This document shows positions 8,501 to 17,382 of a DNA stretch of 55,620 bases, in pieces. The notes under the pieces were generated by a model that did no database searches, was not told where the DNA came from, and saw only the letters and a program-made list of their open reading frames with translations. The first letter of the stretch is position 1. Each line of letters opens with the position of its first letter. Source of the DNA: an uncultured Anaerolineae bacterium. Its GTDB lineage: Bacteria; Chloroflexota; Anaerolineae; J036; Brachytrichaceae. The stretch covers positions 1 through 55,620 of the forward strand of contig CALHLE010000007.1 in the NCBI GenBank assembly GCA_938034415.1, in the 5' to 3' direction. A program made the translations under genes and the position numbers.

Positions 8501-9495
8501 GCGGTAAGGTCAATCGGCTCATCTGCTGAGGCGTCCGGCCCGGCCTGCGCCGGGATGCCGTATTTCTCCTCAAAGCCCTGGTAGCACAGATGACGCAGAT
8601 AGTCGGCGTCCGACGCAAATCCGTCCGGCAGTTGGAAGTGGGGAAGGTGAAACGTCTTCGCCTTGAGGGTGACGTCGCAGCGATCGGCCACTACGAGCGT
8701 GTTGCTCAGTGCTTCGGGCGCAATCTGGCCGAACAGTTCGGCCATTTCCGCTTCGCTCTTCAGATAGTACGAGTCATTGTTGAAGCGCATCCGATTCTTG
8801 TCGCTTAGCAGCGCGTCGGTTTGGATGCACAGCATCAGGTCGTGCGCGGGCGCGTCCTCGCGCAGCACGTAGTGCACATCGTTGGTGGCGACCAGCGGCA
8901 CACTCATCTCCTTCGACCAGGCAATGAGCGTCTCGTTAATCAGCTTGAGTTCGGGCAGATCGTGATCCTGCAGCTCGAAGTAGAAGCGGTCGCCGAACAG
9001 GTCGAGGTACCACTGCGTCACCGCGCGAGCCTGCTCGAACTGACCCTGCTGGATCAAACGCGGGATCTCGGCCGACGGGCAGCCGGAGGTGCAAATGAGG
9101 CCCGCGCTGTATTGCGCTAGCGCTTCGTGGTCAATGCGCGGCTTGTAGTAGTAGCCTTCCAATTGCGCCAACGAAGACAGTCGCATCAGATTCTTGTAGC
9201 CCTCGTTGTTCATCGCCAACAAGAGCAAGTGATGCGGGCTGCGGTCGAAATTGGCATCCTTATCCTGCATCCTGCGCCCGCGCTTGCACAGGTAGAGCTC
9301 GATGCCGATGATGGGTTTGACGCCGAGGTCGCTGCATGCATCGAAGAACTCGATGGCGCCATACATCGCGCCGTGGTCGGTCAATGCGAGCGCCGGCATG
9401 CCCAGCTCCTTGGCGCGCCGCACCAGCTTCTTGATGTTGCCGAAGCCATCCAGCAGCGAATACTCAGAGTGCACGTGCAGATGAACGAAGCCCAT
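5506..9495 (-). CDS. dnaE: DNA polymerase III alpha subunit
   Basis: A 1329-residue replicative polymerase of the DnaE1 type. It starts MGFVHLHVHSEYSLLDG, the N-terminal PHP domain. The palm carries the catalytic acidic motif PDIDMDFPD near residue 429, followed by the helix-hairpin-helix and OB regions. There are two lineage-specific additions: about 35 low-complexity residues between the PHP and palm parts (near residue 330), and a long acidic, Ala/Pro-rich linker (about 1110-1240) before the C-terminal domain. The frame is open 11 codons further upstream, but homology begins at the ATG at 9495. It is divergent from the methyltransferase gene and overlaps mobA at its 3' end. Confidence 0.96.
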   Translation of the reverse strand: MGFVHLHVHSEYSLLDGFGNIKKLVRRAKELGMPALALTDHGAMYGAIEFFDACSDLGVKPIIGIELYLCKRGRRMQDKDANFDRSPHHLLLLAMNNEGYKNLMRLSSLAQLEGYYYKPRIDHEALAQYSAGLICTSGCPSAEIPRLIQQGQFEQARAVTQWYLDLFGDRFYFELQDHDLPELKLINETLIAWSKEMSVPLVATNDVHYVLREDAPAHDLMLCIQTDALLSDKNRMRFNNDSYYLKSEAEMAELFGQIAPEALSNTLVVADRCDVTLKAKTFHLPHFQLPDGFASDADYLRHLCYQGFEEKYGIPAQAGPDASADEPIDLTARSPLALPESRSNPALRPSALRQRLEYELSVIIEMGFATYFLIVWDLIRFARESGIWWNVRGSAAGSMVSYVLGLSYIEPVSNDLLFERFLNPGRVSMPDIDMDFPDDQRGLLVDYTIAKYGRENVAQIITFGTMAARAALKDVGRVLDIPLNEVSRITSLVPAIPGKPITLTQALEQVPELKRLYESEPHVRELYDRAIKVEGTVRNAGTHAAGVVIADRPLIEYAPLNRLTGTPLTPQLNAVTQYEMTHLESIGLLKMDYLGLSTLTIMRKACELIEQRHGLKLNLTNIPIHDRRVYELLSQGDVQGVFQVEGTGMRNLMMQMKPTRFQHVVAALALFRPGPMEYIPTYIRRMHGEEQVQYRHPDLAPALGETYGIIVYQEQIMRVARDIAGYSVGEADTIRKAVAKKNAEQLLKHKTKFREGAVKKGYSAELAEAIFGDIEYFARYGFPKAHAADYAAITCQTAWLKAVYPLEYICALLTCESGNTTKIAALIADAKQHGIKILPPSVNASDADFTIETPPNFKSKDSIGAIRFGLMAIKGVGEGPVRAIVEARKQGGRFKSLDDFCRRVDMTALNKRALESLIKVGAFDDFGSRSQLLAVVDQMIGLATTARRAAERGQGMLFGGLDDAGDEALIVLPKQVREIPRKQLLQEEKELLGTYVSAHPLQAQLDALQHQITHTSASLTEGDNGQKVVVAGVVSSIRPHTTKAGKPMAFGELEDMYGRLELTIFPKTWEKYQDKFQKDKALLVWGKAEVQSGSAPKILVEKVSDSFEIARSADDAPAAHSYISESNHAVAEEVINAYFDSLQAEPAYAPPPSSTDAIDSAELRTDDLVALDEVSFTDDGVSIPYAPAPGIEANATADDRAITSRPAANAAALLLDGSNDGGRPAPAAEGEPAAVENPHPNAQDLPPIFAAREPLRIIMHRNGDPRSDVAKLEAVLQTLRKYRGDQPFTLTLRQANGKAVTLDFPNDATRDCPELRKELTALLGAQCIA

Positions 9496-9587
9496 AGCCC
9501 ACGTGGAGATGCGCAAAGAGGATAGCACAAGTTCGTCGCCTGTGTCGGGATTCGAGGGATGCGCCCGCTGCGCCGATGGCCGGATGC

Positions 9588-9593
9588 TAGAAT
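9588..9593 (+). promoter_or_regulatory. Candidate -10 element (TAGAAT) for the methyltransferase
   Basis: TAGAAT would place the transcript start near 9600. That excludes the in-frame ATG at 9584 and leaves a GGAGGGG at about 9607-9613 to serve the ATG at 9629. Confidence 0.4.
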
Positions 9594-9628
9594 CCGGCCT
9601 TGCCTCGGAGGGGCGACTTCTATCCGCG

Positions 9629-10417
9629 ATGAGGAACGCTTTCGCACAGCCGCCGGAATACGACTTCCTGTGGAACCAACTTGTCGAACTGCCCTACTTT
9701 CGCGCCCTGCTGCGCGCAGTGGAGGCCCGGTTCTATCAGGAACTTCCGGTCGTCGAACCGGTGCTCGATCTAGGGTCGGGCGACGGCAGTTTCGCGGCGC
9801 ATACCTTTTCCAGGCCGCTTGACGTCGGTCTTGATCCATGGCGCGGCCCGCTGTGGGAGTCGCGCGCGCGCCAGGCCCACAGATTGCTCACGCTGGCCGA
9901 CGGCGCGCGCATGCCCTTCGCCGATGGCGCCTTTCGGACCATCGTGAGCAACTCAGTGCTGGAGCACATTCCCGACCTCGATCCTGTGCTCGCCGAGTGC
10001 TATCGCGTCTTGCAGCCCGGCGGGTATCTGCTCTTCTGCTCACCCTCCGATCACTTTACGGACTGGTTGGTCGGCGCCGTGATCGCCGGCGATGCATATC
10101 GCCGGTTCTTCAATCGCATTGCGCGCCACCATCACTGCGACGGCCCGGACGTGTGGCGCGCACGCCTGCAGCGCGCCGGGTTCACTGTTGAACGGATCTG
10201 GTACTACTTCTCACCCCATGCGCTGCGCGCGCTTGAGTTGGGCCACTACTTCGGGCTGCCCAATCTCATCTCCAAGAAATTAACCGGCCGTTGGGTGCTC
10301 TTCCCAAGTGTGAGGAATCCTTTACTCAGGATGTTAGACCGCTCGCTCAGGCCGTTATACGACGAACCGCTGCCCGAGACGGGCGCCTATCTCTTCTGCG
10401 TGGCGCGCAAGGGGTGA
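9629..10417 (+). CDS. Class I SAM-dependent methyltransferase
   Basis: A 262-residue protein with the Rossmann-fold SAM-binding motif I, LDLGSGDGSFA, at about residues 46-56. An acidic residue at the end of strand 2 (DVGLDPW) follows, then VSNSVLEHIPDLDPVLAEC and VLQPGGYLLF, the Methyltransf_11 motifs. The C-terminal 100 residues (HHHCDGPDVWRARLQRAGF and an aromatic segment) probably bind the substrate, which is unknown. The frame is open to 9503; I chose the ATG at 9629 because of the upstream TAGAAT and purine-rich ribosome site, although 9584 is possible. It converges on the serpin gene. Confidence 0.85.
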   Translation: MRNAFAQPPEYDFLWNQLVELPYFRALLRAVEARFYQELPVVEPVLDLGSGDGSFAAHTFSRPLDVGLDPWRGPLWESRARQAHRLLTLADGARMPFADGAFRTIVSNSVLEHIPDLDPVLAECYRVLQPGGYLLFCSPSDHFTDWLVGAVIAGDAYRRFFNRIARHHHCDGPDVWRARLQRAGFTVERIWYYFSPHALRALELGHYFGLPNLISKKLTGRWVLFPSVRNPLLRMLDRSLRPLYDEPLPETGAYLFCVARKG

Positions 10418-10461
10418 GGCAGCGCCGAGACCGATTCGCAGGCTTTGCGCCGGCGCGCCGC

Positions 10462-11769
10462 TCAAGGCTCGACGATCGCGCCGATAAATATCAGGCTGCC
10501 CGTGTTGCTGTCCTCAATCACAAAGCAGAAAGGCCGGTCCACGCGCATGGTGAATGCGTCCTCGGTCGGCATCGCCGAAGTGACGCCCATCTGAACGGAC
10601 GTCGCCGCCGCGGCCTCGGTGCCGGCTTCGTTCACATCCACATAAGCCAGGTGGCGCACGCGGCTGATGAAGACGACCGGCGGAATCGGCCGCATGCCGG
10701 AGAAATCAGCCTTGTAGGGGTCAAAGGCGACTGCCATGCCCATCGCTTGCAGTACGTCGTTCAGCGTGATGTCATACGTCGCCTTAAAGCGGGGGAGGAG
10801 CAGTTGCCCTGGCTTAGGGGCGAATTGCGCGCGCCAGGTCGCCCAGTTCTCGCTCGTGAGCATGGATTCGAACTCGGCCAGCGTGCGGCCTTCGTCCGGA
10901 AGGAACACGACCATCCGAAGCGTATTACCTGCGTATGGCAGGCGCACGGCTTGAAAATCACTGCCCTTCAGATACTCAAAGGTGCCAGATCGAGCCATGG
11001 TCGGCGCCTGCTTCTGCGATCCGTCGAGCAGGTTGAAGGGCAAATCCTGGGTCAGTTCTGCCTTGAAAGGCGTCTGCCACGCGCCGTTGAAGTAGATGGC
11101 GCTGATGAGGAACAATACGGCATCTGGTGGGATGTCGTTCACGATGCCTTGAATCTTGCCGTTGGTCTTGTCACTGACCCAGCCGTTGATCACATCCGGC
11201 GCGTCGGGCTGCGCGAAATCCAGCTCGCTGATCTCGGCGTCGTAGAAGCGGCGTGTGCGTTGCAGGAAGTCGGCGTTGAAAGGGACGCCGGCCCGCGCCC
11301 AGAGCGAGTTGGCGATGGTGAGGACCAGGCCCGGGTCTTCGCGCCTGAGCAGCGCCTGCAGCGCGGCGTAATCGGCGTTCATCGCCTCCAGCGTCGCGCC
11401 TTCGTTTCCCATCGCGGCGAGCATGGCCTGCAGCGTCTCGCCGCGCGCGCCGTTTGCCGTCATGGCTAGGGCAATCGCAATGTTGGCCGGCGAGATGAAG
11501 ACGTTCTTGTCGGCGTCCTGCCGGGCGACTCGCCGAAACAAGTCCAGCGCAAACGTCGTGGCTGCCTGCGTGAATTCCGGGCGGATGGCGTTCATGCCCT
11601 GTTGGGTGTGACCGTCGGCGGGCCGGCTCTCGGCCGTTGCGGGGGGCGCAGGTTCGCTCGGCGAGACCGTCGGCGCTTCGCGTGCCGGTGCTACGGGAGG
11701 GGCTGCGGCGCAGCCGACGATGAGGCAGAGCGTTCCTGCCAGAAACCAGCGCGCTAGTGGGCTTCTCAC
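10462..11769 (-). CDS. Serpin family lipoprotein (serine protease inhibitor, I4 family)
   Basis: A 435-residue protein with a lipoprotein signal (LCLIVGC, Cys 20), a Pro/Ala/Thr-rich linker to about residue 60, then a full serpin fold. It has FALDLFRRVA, NVFISPANIAIALAMTANGARGET, the strand ending FLISAIYFNGAWQTPF, and the shutter/C-terminal region DRPFCFVIEDSNTGSLIFIGAIVEP. The hinge EAGTEAAAATS has small residues as in inhibitory serpins, so loop insertion looks possible. Counting from the hinge Glu as P17 puts Thr-Ser at P1-P1', which suggests an elastase- or subtilisin-like target. The start is GTG. The protein is likely anchored outside the membrane, guarding the cell against proteases. 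Confidence 0.92.
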   Translation of the reverse strand: MRSPLARWFLAGTLCLIVGCAAAPPVAPAREAPTVSPSEPAPPATAESRPADGHTQQGMNAIRPEFTQAATTFALDLFRRVARQDADKNVFISPANIAIALAMTANGARGETLQAMLAAMGNEGATLEAMNADYAALQALLRREDPGLVLTIANSLWARAGVPFNADFLQRTRRFYDAEISELDFAQPDAPDVINGWVSDKTNGKIQGIVNDIPPDAVLFLISAIYFNGAWQTPFKAELTQDLPFNLLDGSQKQAPTMARSGTFEYLKGSDFQAVRLPYAGNTLRMVVFLPDEGRTLAEFESMLTSENWATWRAQFAPKPGQLLLPRFKATYDITLNDVLQAMGMAVAFDPYKADFSGMRPIPPVVFISRVRHLAYVDVNEAGTEAAAATSVQMGVTSAMPTEDAFTMRVDRPFCFVIEDSNTGSLIFIGAIVEP

Positions 11770-11777
11770 AGACGGAA

Positions 11778-11783
11778 CTATAT
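11778..11783 (-). promoter_or_regulatory. Candidate -10 element (TATAGT) for the serpin gene
   Basis: TATAGT ends 8 nt before the GTG start at 11769, and no Shine-Dalgarno lies between them. Confidence 0.45.
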
Positions 11784-11840
11784 CAGACCAAACGTTTAAC
11801 GCAGCATGGACCCTCGCGTGTAGGGTGAAATCCCCGCCGA

Positions 11841-11879
11841 TAAAAGAAGCGCCCTCGGCCTATCGGGAGCCAAGGGCGC
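11841..11879 (-). terminator. Rho-independent terminator after gap
   Basis: On the minus strand, an 11-bp stem with one mismatch (11879-11869 with 11859-11849) closes a 9-nt loop and is followed by TTCTTTTA. It ends the ppc-yvcK-gap transcript before the serpin gene. Confidence 0.85.
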
Positions 11880-11903
11880 CGCTGTCAAGTCAAGCAATCG
11901 AGG

Positions 11904-12956
<1,053 letters not shown>

Positions 12957-13022
12957 TCAGGTGGTAAGCCTATCACAACCGCTGTTCGGGCGTCCGGCCG
13001 ATGTGCTCGCGTCGCGGCGTGC

Positions 13023-14333
13023 TCAGCCTTGGATGAACTTCAAGACTGCAGCGGCGAGCTTGGCCGAATCGTGACGCCAGGGTTCGTTTTCGTCGGCCAA
13101 GTCGGCATGGGCGACGGCGACTGCGCTGCCCTCAACCTGCGCTTCGGCCAGGACGATGTCCACACCGCTTGGCGCCTTGAAGTTGGGATTGGCGTAGTTG
13201 TTTGCCAACACGGCGTCCACAATGCCCGGCCCAATGTGTCGCTCGATGGCGCGGACGTGGTCGCTCATGCTGAAGTGGTCTGTTTCGCCGCGCTCTGTGG
13301 CTAAGTTGCACACGTAGATGCACTGCGCCGGCGTTTCGCGCAGCGCCTGGACGATCTCCGGCACCAGCAGGTTGGGCATGATGCTGGTAAACAGGCTGCC
13401 CGGCCCCAAGACGACGAGGTCGGCTTCCAAGATGGCCCGAATGGCCTCCGGATACGCCGGCGGATCGGCCGGCTCCAGCCAGACGCGCTCGATCGGCAAG
13501 CCTTTCTTCCCGATGGATGATTCGCCGCGCACCGGCGTGGGCGAGGGCATCGGGCCAATTGCAGCGGGGGCCAAGTCCGGCGCTTTGTACTCGGCGCACA
13601 GTGTGACGTCGGTCAAGGTGCTGGGCACGATCCGCCCCTGGCTGGCCACCACGCGGCTCGATTCCAGGATGGCGCGCTCGAAGCTGCCGGTTAACTCGGC
13701 CATGGCGGTGATGAACAGATTACCAAACGAATGGCCGCTCAGCCCGCTGCCGTTGCCGAAGCGGTACTGCATCAACTGCGAGACGAGCGATTCATCGTCG
13801 GCCAGCGCCGAGATGCACATGCGGAAGTCGCCCGGCGGCAGCACACCGAACTCGCGGCGCAATCGGCCGGAGCTGCCGCCGTCATCGGCCACCGTGACGA
13901 TGGCGGTGATGTTGGCGGTGTGCTGTTTCAAACCGCGCAGCAGCGCCGCCAGGCCGTGTCCGCCGCCAATGGCGACAATGCGCGGCCCCTGCGAGGTGAC
14001 GTACTGGCGCACCAATTTCTTGACGATGGGCTGCGTGTCGTTGCCGCGCACCGACTGAATCAGCGTGCGGTTCAGGCGATACAAGCCGAACAAGAAGGCG
14101 CCAAGGCCCAGCGCGCCCAGCAAAAACCCGCGCGCCCAGCGGGGGATGAACTGCAGGGTGAGATAGTAGAAGATCGCCGGCAGCGGCGCTTCGCGGTAGA
14201 TCTCGACCAGGATGAAGCCGATGCCGAGGCCGATCAGCGTCACGCCCGCTATCATCAGGATGAACCAGCGCTTGACGTGCAATCCGGGGATGAACCAGAG
14301 CAGGTTAGAGCGATTCAGCAGCGCGTCTTTCAT
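13023..14333 (-). CDS. yvcK: YvcK-family protein (CofD-like) with N-terminal membrane anchor
   Basis: A 436-residue protein. Residues from about 115 on form the YvcK/CofD-like domain: RIVAIGGGHGLAALLRGL, the nucleotide-sugar site TVADDGGSSGRLRREFG, and DLVVLGPGSLFTSIMPNLLV. The B. subtilis protein is about 317 residues, binds UDP-GlcNAc and is needed for normal shape and growth on gluconeogenic carbon. The additional 110 N-terminal residues here hold two hydrophobic helices (about 22-44 and 70-88), so this copy should be tethered to the membrane with its catalytic-like domain in the cytoplasm. It lies 22 bp after ppc and before gap. Confidence 0.92.
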   Translation of the reverse strand: MKDALLNRSNLLWFIPGLHVKRWFILMIAGVTLIGLGIGFILVEIYREAPLPAIFYYLTLQFIPRWARGFLLGALGLGAFLFGLYRLNRTLIQSVRGNDTQPIVKKLVRQYVTSQGPRIVAIGGGHGLAALLRGLKQHTANITAIVTVADDGGSSGRLRREFGVLPPGDFRMCISALADDESLVSQLMQYRFGNGSGLSGHSFGNLFITAMAELTGSFERAILESSRVVASQGRIVPSTLTDVTLCAEYKAPDLAPAAIGPMPSPTPVRGESSIGKKGLPIERVWLEPADPPAYPEAIRAILEADLVVLGPGSLFTSIMPNLLVPEIVQALRETPAQCIYVCNLATERGETDHFSMSDHVRAIERHIGPGIVDAVLANNYANPNFKAPSGVDIVLAEAQVEGSAVAVAHADLADENEPWRHDSAKLAAAVLKFIQG

Positions 14334-14348
14334 GGAGCGACGCGCGCA

Positions 14349-14354
14349 ATTGTA
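14349..14354 (-). promoter_or_regulatory. Candidate -10 element (TACAAT) before yvcK
   Basis: TACAAT on the minus strand ends 15 nt before the yvcK ATG and overlaps the 3' end of ppc. It may give yvcK-gap a promoter independent of ppc. Confidence 0.35.
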
Positions 14355-14355
14355 C

Positions 14356-17241
14356 TCAGCCGGTGTTTCTCAATCCGGCGCTCACCCCGTTGATGGTGAG
14401 TTCGATGACCCGGCGCAGCATGGCGACCTCCGGCGTCTCCGCCGTTTGGCCGGCCTGCTTCAGTCGTCGCAAGCGGCGGATCATCTCTACCTGGATGTAG
14501 TTGAGCGGGTCCACGTAAGGGTTGCGCAGGCGGATCGACTTTTGCAGTACCGGCTCGTTATCCAACAGCGCGGATTGGCCGGTGATCGCGAAGATCGCCT
14601 GGCAGGTGCGGTCGAACTCCTGCCGGATGATGCTGAAAATGCGCTCACGGATGCGTTCGTCTTCCACTAGCGTGGCGTAGAGCGACGCGATGCCCATATC
14701 GGCTTTGGCCAGGCTTTGCTGGGCGTTATCCAGCGTGGTCTGGAAGAAGGGCCACTCGCGGTACATCCGCTGGAGCAAGGCGCGCGTCTTGCTCCCGCGT
14801 TGCAACATCGCCGCCAGTGCCGTGCCCAGCCCATACCAGCCGGGCAGCACGAACCGACTCTGCATCCACGAAAACACCCAGGGGATCGCGCGCAGGTCTT
14901 GCACAGAGCGCGTCGGCCTGCGGAACGCCGGCCGCGATCCCACCTTCAACATGCTGATCTCTGCGATCGGCGTGGCTTGTTCCCAGAACTTCAGAAAATC
15001 CGGATCGTCGTGCACCAATGCGCGATATGCCTCGAAGCCGCAATTGGAGATTTCCTCCATCGTCGTCTTCCACTCCGTCGGAATGGTGAGCGGCTGATCG
15101 GCGCGTTGCATCCCCAGCAGCACGCCGTAGGTCACCTGTTCCAGGTGCCGGCGCGCCAAGTCAGGGTCTTGGTAGCGCGTGGAGAGCACCTCGCCTTGTT
15201 CGGTGATGCGGATCCGCCCGTCCAACAAGCCGATGGGCTGGGCCAGAATCGCTTTTGCTGCGGGACCGCCGCCGCGCGCAATCGTCCCGCCGCGCCCGTG
15301 AAAGAGCGTGAAGCGAATGCCGTGTTCCCGACAAACTTCGGCAATTGCCTCCTGGGCTTTGTAGAGTTCCCAGTTCGCGGTGATGTAGCCGCAATCCTTG
15401 TTGCTGTCCGAATAGCCCAGCATGATGAATTGCTCGTCGGCCTGCGCGCGCAGAATGTCCCGATAGGTCGGATGGGTGAACATAGCGCGCAGGATGTCCG
15501 GCGCATGGCGTAGATCGTCCCGCGTCTCGAAGAGCGGCGCAATGGGCAGCCGCACGCGACACCATGCCATGAGCAGCGCCACCTCCAACACGTCGGACAG
15601 CCCATCGGTCATGCTGATGATGTAGATGCCCAGCGCTTCGCGCCCGTAGCGCGCCATGGCTTCGCGCGCGAGTTCAAGCGGCTCCGTCACGCACAGCGCG
15701 CCCTCGCTGAGGGGGCCGATGCGATCCAACAGGCTGCTGTTCGGCTGCGACAATTGCGCCGTCAAGAGCGCCACTTTTTGCGCTTCGTCGAGTTGCGCGT
15801 AGTGGTCGCAGACACCGCTCTTGGTCAGGATTTCGGCGACCGCCTCTTCGTGCAAAGCGGAGTGCTGGCGCAGGTCGAGGCGCGCCCAGTGCAAGCCGAA
15901 CACGTCGAGTTGGCGTTGCAGGTCGCTCAGCTCGCCGTCGGCCAGCAGCGCCGCGCGCCCGCGCCGCAAGCTGTCGCTCACGGTATTGAGGACCTCCTTC
16001 ACTTGGCGCAGCGTGATCGCCGGCGGCAGCGTGAGCGGCAAGGATAGGCTGGGCGACAGCGCAAGCGAGGGGCGCGCAGCGTTGAACGGATACAGCGGGT
16101 GCGATTTGGTTTGCTGAAAGGCTTCCTGGAGCTGCGCAGCCAGGCTGGCCAGCACCATCCGGTAGGGCTCGTTGGGGTAACGTTGCGCGATCATGCGCAC
16201 GCGCGCCGAGGCTGTAGCGCCATTGATGCGCGCAAGCAGCCCCTGCATCTCCGGCGTGATGGCATCCCGGCCGCTCGAGATGCTCAACAAGCGGGACAGC
16301 TCATGCACGGCATGGTGAAGCCTGTCAATGGCATGCTCGCGATGCAACTGCAATGTATCGGCCGTGACCTGGGGCGTGACATTAGGGTTGCCGTCGCGAT
16401 CGCCGCCGATCCAGGAGCCGAACGTCAGCCAACGCGCCGGCGCGCGCACGCCTGGATAGTGCGCATCCAGCGCGGCTTGCAAGTCGGCGTATAGTTGTGG
16501 GATCACCTGCCATAGCGTCGCGGTGAAATACCACAAACCGGTTTTCACCTCATCGGTCACCGCCGGCTGCGCCGTGCGCGCGCGGTCGGTCAACCACAGC
16601 GCGGCGATCTCGCGCTTAATAGCTGCGGCGAGCGCGCGGTTCTCTACGCTTGAATGCCCACGCTGCGCTCTCGAATAGGATAAGGCCGAAGAGTCGGAAG
16701 CCGCAGGCTGGGCATTCGCCTTGAGCAGGTCTGACAGCCGGCGCAGCTTGGTCAGTACCGTGCGGCGCTTGGCTTCGGTGGGATGGGCTGTGAAGACCAG
16801 CTCGATAGACATCTGGTCGAGCATAGCCTGGAGCTTCTCCGCGGCGACGCCCTGGCGCTTCAGCTCGATCAAAGCCGCTTCGATGGATTCGCGCACCGGT
16901 TCAGCCCGTTGGCCGGTGGCGCGTTCAGCGCGATACCGGCGCAGCTTCATCGTGCGATGATGTTCTTCGCACAGGTTCACCAGCTCGAAGTAGGTGGTGA
17001 ACGCCATGGCCATTTCGTAGGCTTCGTCGGCGCTCAGTTCGCCGATGGCTACGCGAAGATGCTCCGCCGCTTGTGGGTTGCCGGCGCGGCTCTCCTTAGC
17101 CAGTTTGCGCAGATGCTCCTCAAGTGCCAGCACCTCTGGGCCGCTAAGCTCGGCGATCACCTCGCCAAGCAGATATCCCATCTGGTTGATGCTCTCTGCG
17201 AGTGGATCGGTTGCGCTGAACGCATTCGCTGGGTGATGCAT
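14356..17241 (-). CDS. ppc: Phosphoenolpyruvate carboxylase
   Basis: A 961-residue enzyme that carboxylates PEP with bicarbonate to oxaloacetate, replenishing the TCA cycle. The catalytic segments are all present: VFTAHPTEAKRR (His 153), GSWIGGDRDGNPNVT, MLGYSDSNKDCGYI and FHGRGGTIARGGGP. The C-terminus ends in the usual SAGLRNTG. There are two small non-conserved inserts, around residues 178-195 and 385-405, both outside the active site. The start ATG at 17241 has no clear Shine-Dalgarno; a GATAAC sits 7 nt before it. It leads the series ppc-yvcK-gap and is divergent from the gene at 17383. Confidence 0.97.
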   Translation of the reverse strand: MHHPANAFSATDPLAESINQMGYLLGEVIAELSGPEVLALEEHLRKLAKESRAGNPQAAEHLRVAIGELSADEAYEMAMAFTTYFELVNLCEEHHRTMKLRRYRAERATGQRAEPVRESIEAALIELKRQGVAAEKLQAMLDQMSIELVFTAHPTEAKRRTVLTKLRRLSDLLKANAQPAASDSSALSYSRAQRGHSSVENRALAAAIKREIAALWLTDRARTAQPAVTDEVKTGLWYFTATLWQVIPQLYADLQAALDAHYPGVRAPARWLTFGSWIGGDRDGNPNVTPQVTADTLQLHREHAIDRLHHAVHELSRLLSISSGRDAITPEMQGLLARINGATASARVRMIAQRYPNEPYRMVLASLAAQLQEAFQQTKSHPLYPFNAARPSLALSPSLSLPLTLPPAITLRQVKEVLNTVSDSLRRGRAALLADGELSDLQRQLDVFGLHWARLDLRQHSALHEEAVAEILTKSGVCDHYAQLDEAQKVALLTAQLSQPNSSLLDRIGPLSEGALCVTEPLELAREAMARYGREALGIYIISMTDGLSDVLEVALLMAWCRVRLPIAPLFETRDDLRHAPDILRAMFTHPTYRDILRAQADEQFIMLGYSDSNKDCGYITANWELYKAQEAIAEVCREHGIRFTLFHGRGGTIARGGGPAAKAILAQPIGLLDGRIRITEQGEVLSTRYQDPDLARRHLEQVTYGVLLGMQRADQPLTIPTEWKTTMEEISNCGFEAYRALVHDDPDFLKFWEQATPIAEISMLKVGSRPAFRRPTRSVQDLRAIPWVFSWMQSRFVLPGWYGLGTALAAMLQRGSKTRALLQRMYREWPFFQTTLDNAQQSLAKADMGIASLYATLVEDERIRERIFSIIRQEFDRTCQAIFAITGQSALLDNEPVLQKSIRLRNPYVDPLNYIQVEMIRRLRRLKQAGQTAETPEVAMLRRVIELTINGVSAGLRNTG

Positions 17242-17358
17242 ACTGAAGTTATCGTTTCAACCGGCGTTCGAGCAGTGCGGGCTACGCTGGCTCACGCGCA
17301 AATGGTGCGCGGATAAGTGCAATGATACGCCCTCCGCCCCTTTGGCTGCCTCCGGTCG

Positions 17359-17364
17359 TACAAT
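17359..17364 (+). promoter_or_regulatory. Candidate -10 element (TACAAT)
   Basis: TACAAT ends 18 nt before the ATG at 17383 in the divergent gap with ppc. Confidence 0.4.
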
Positions 17365-17382
17365 GTCGGCCACAACGCGCCT

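Noticed and set aside
10291-11469. 392-codon plus-strand open frame opposite the serpin
   Set aside because: It is an antisense shadow of a full serpin and overlaps the end of the methyltransferase.
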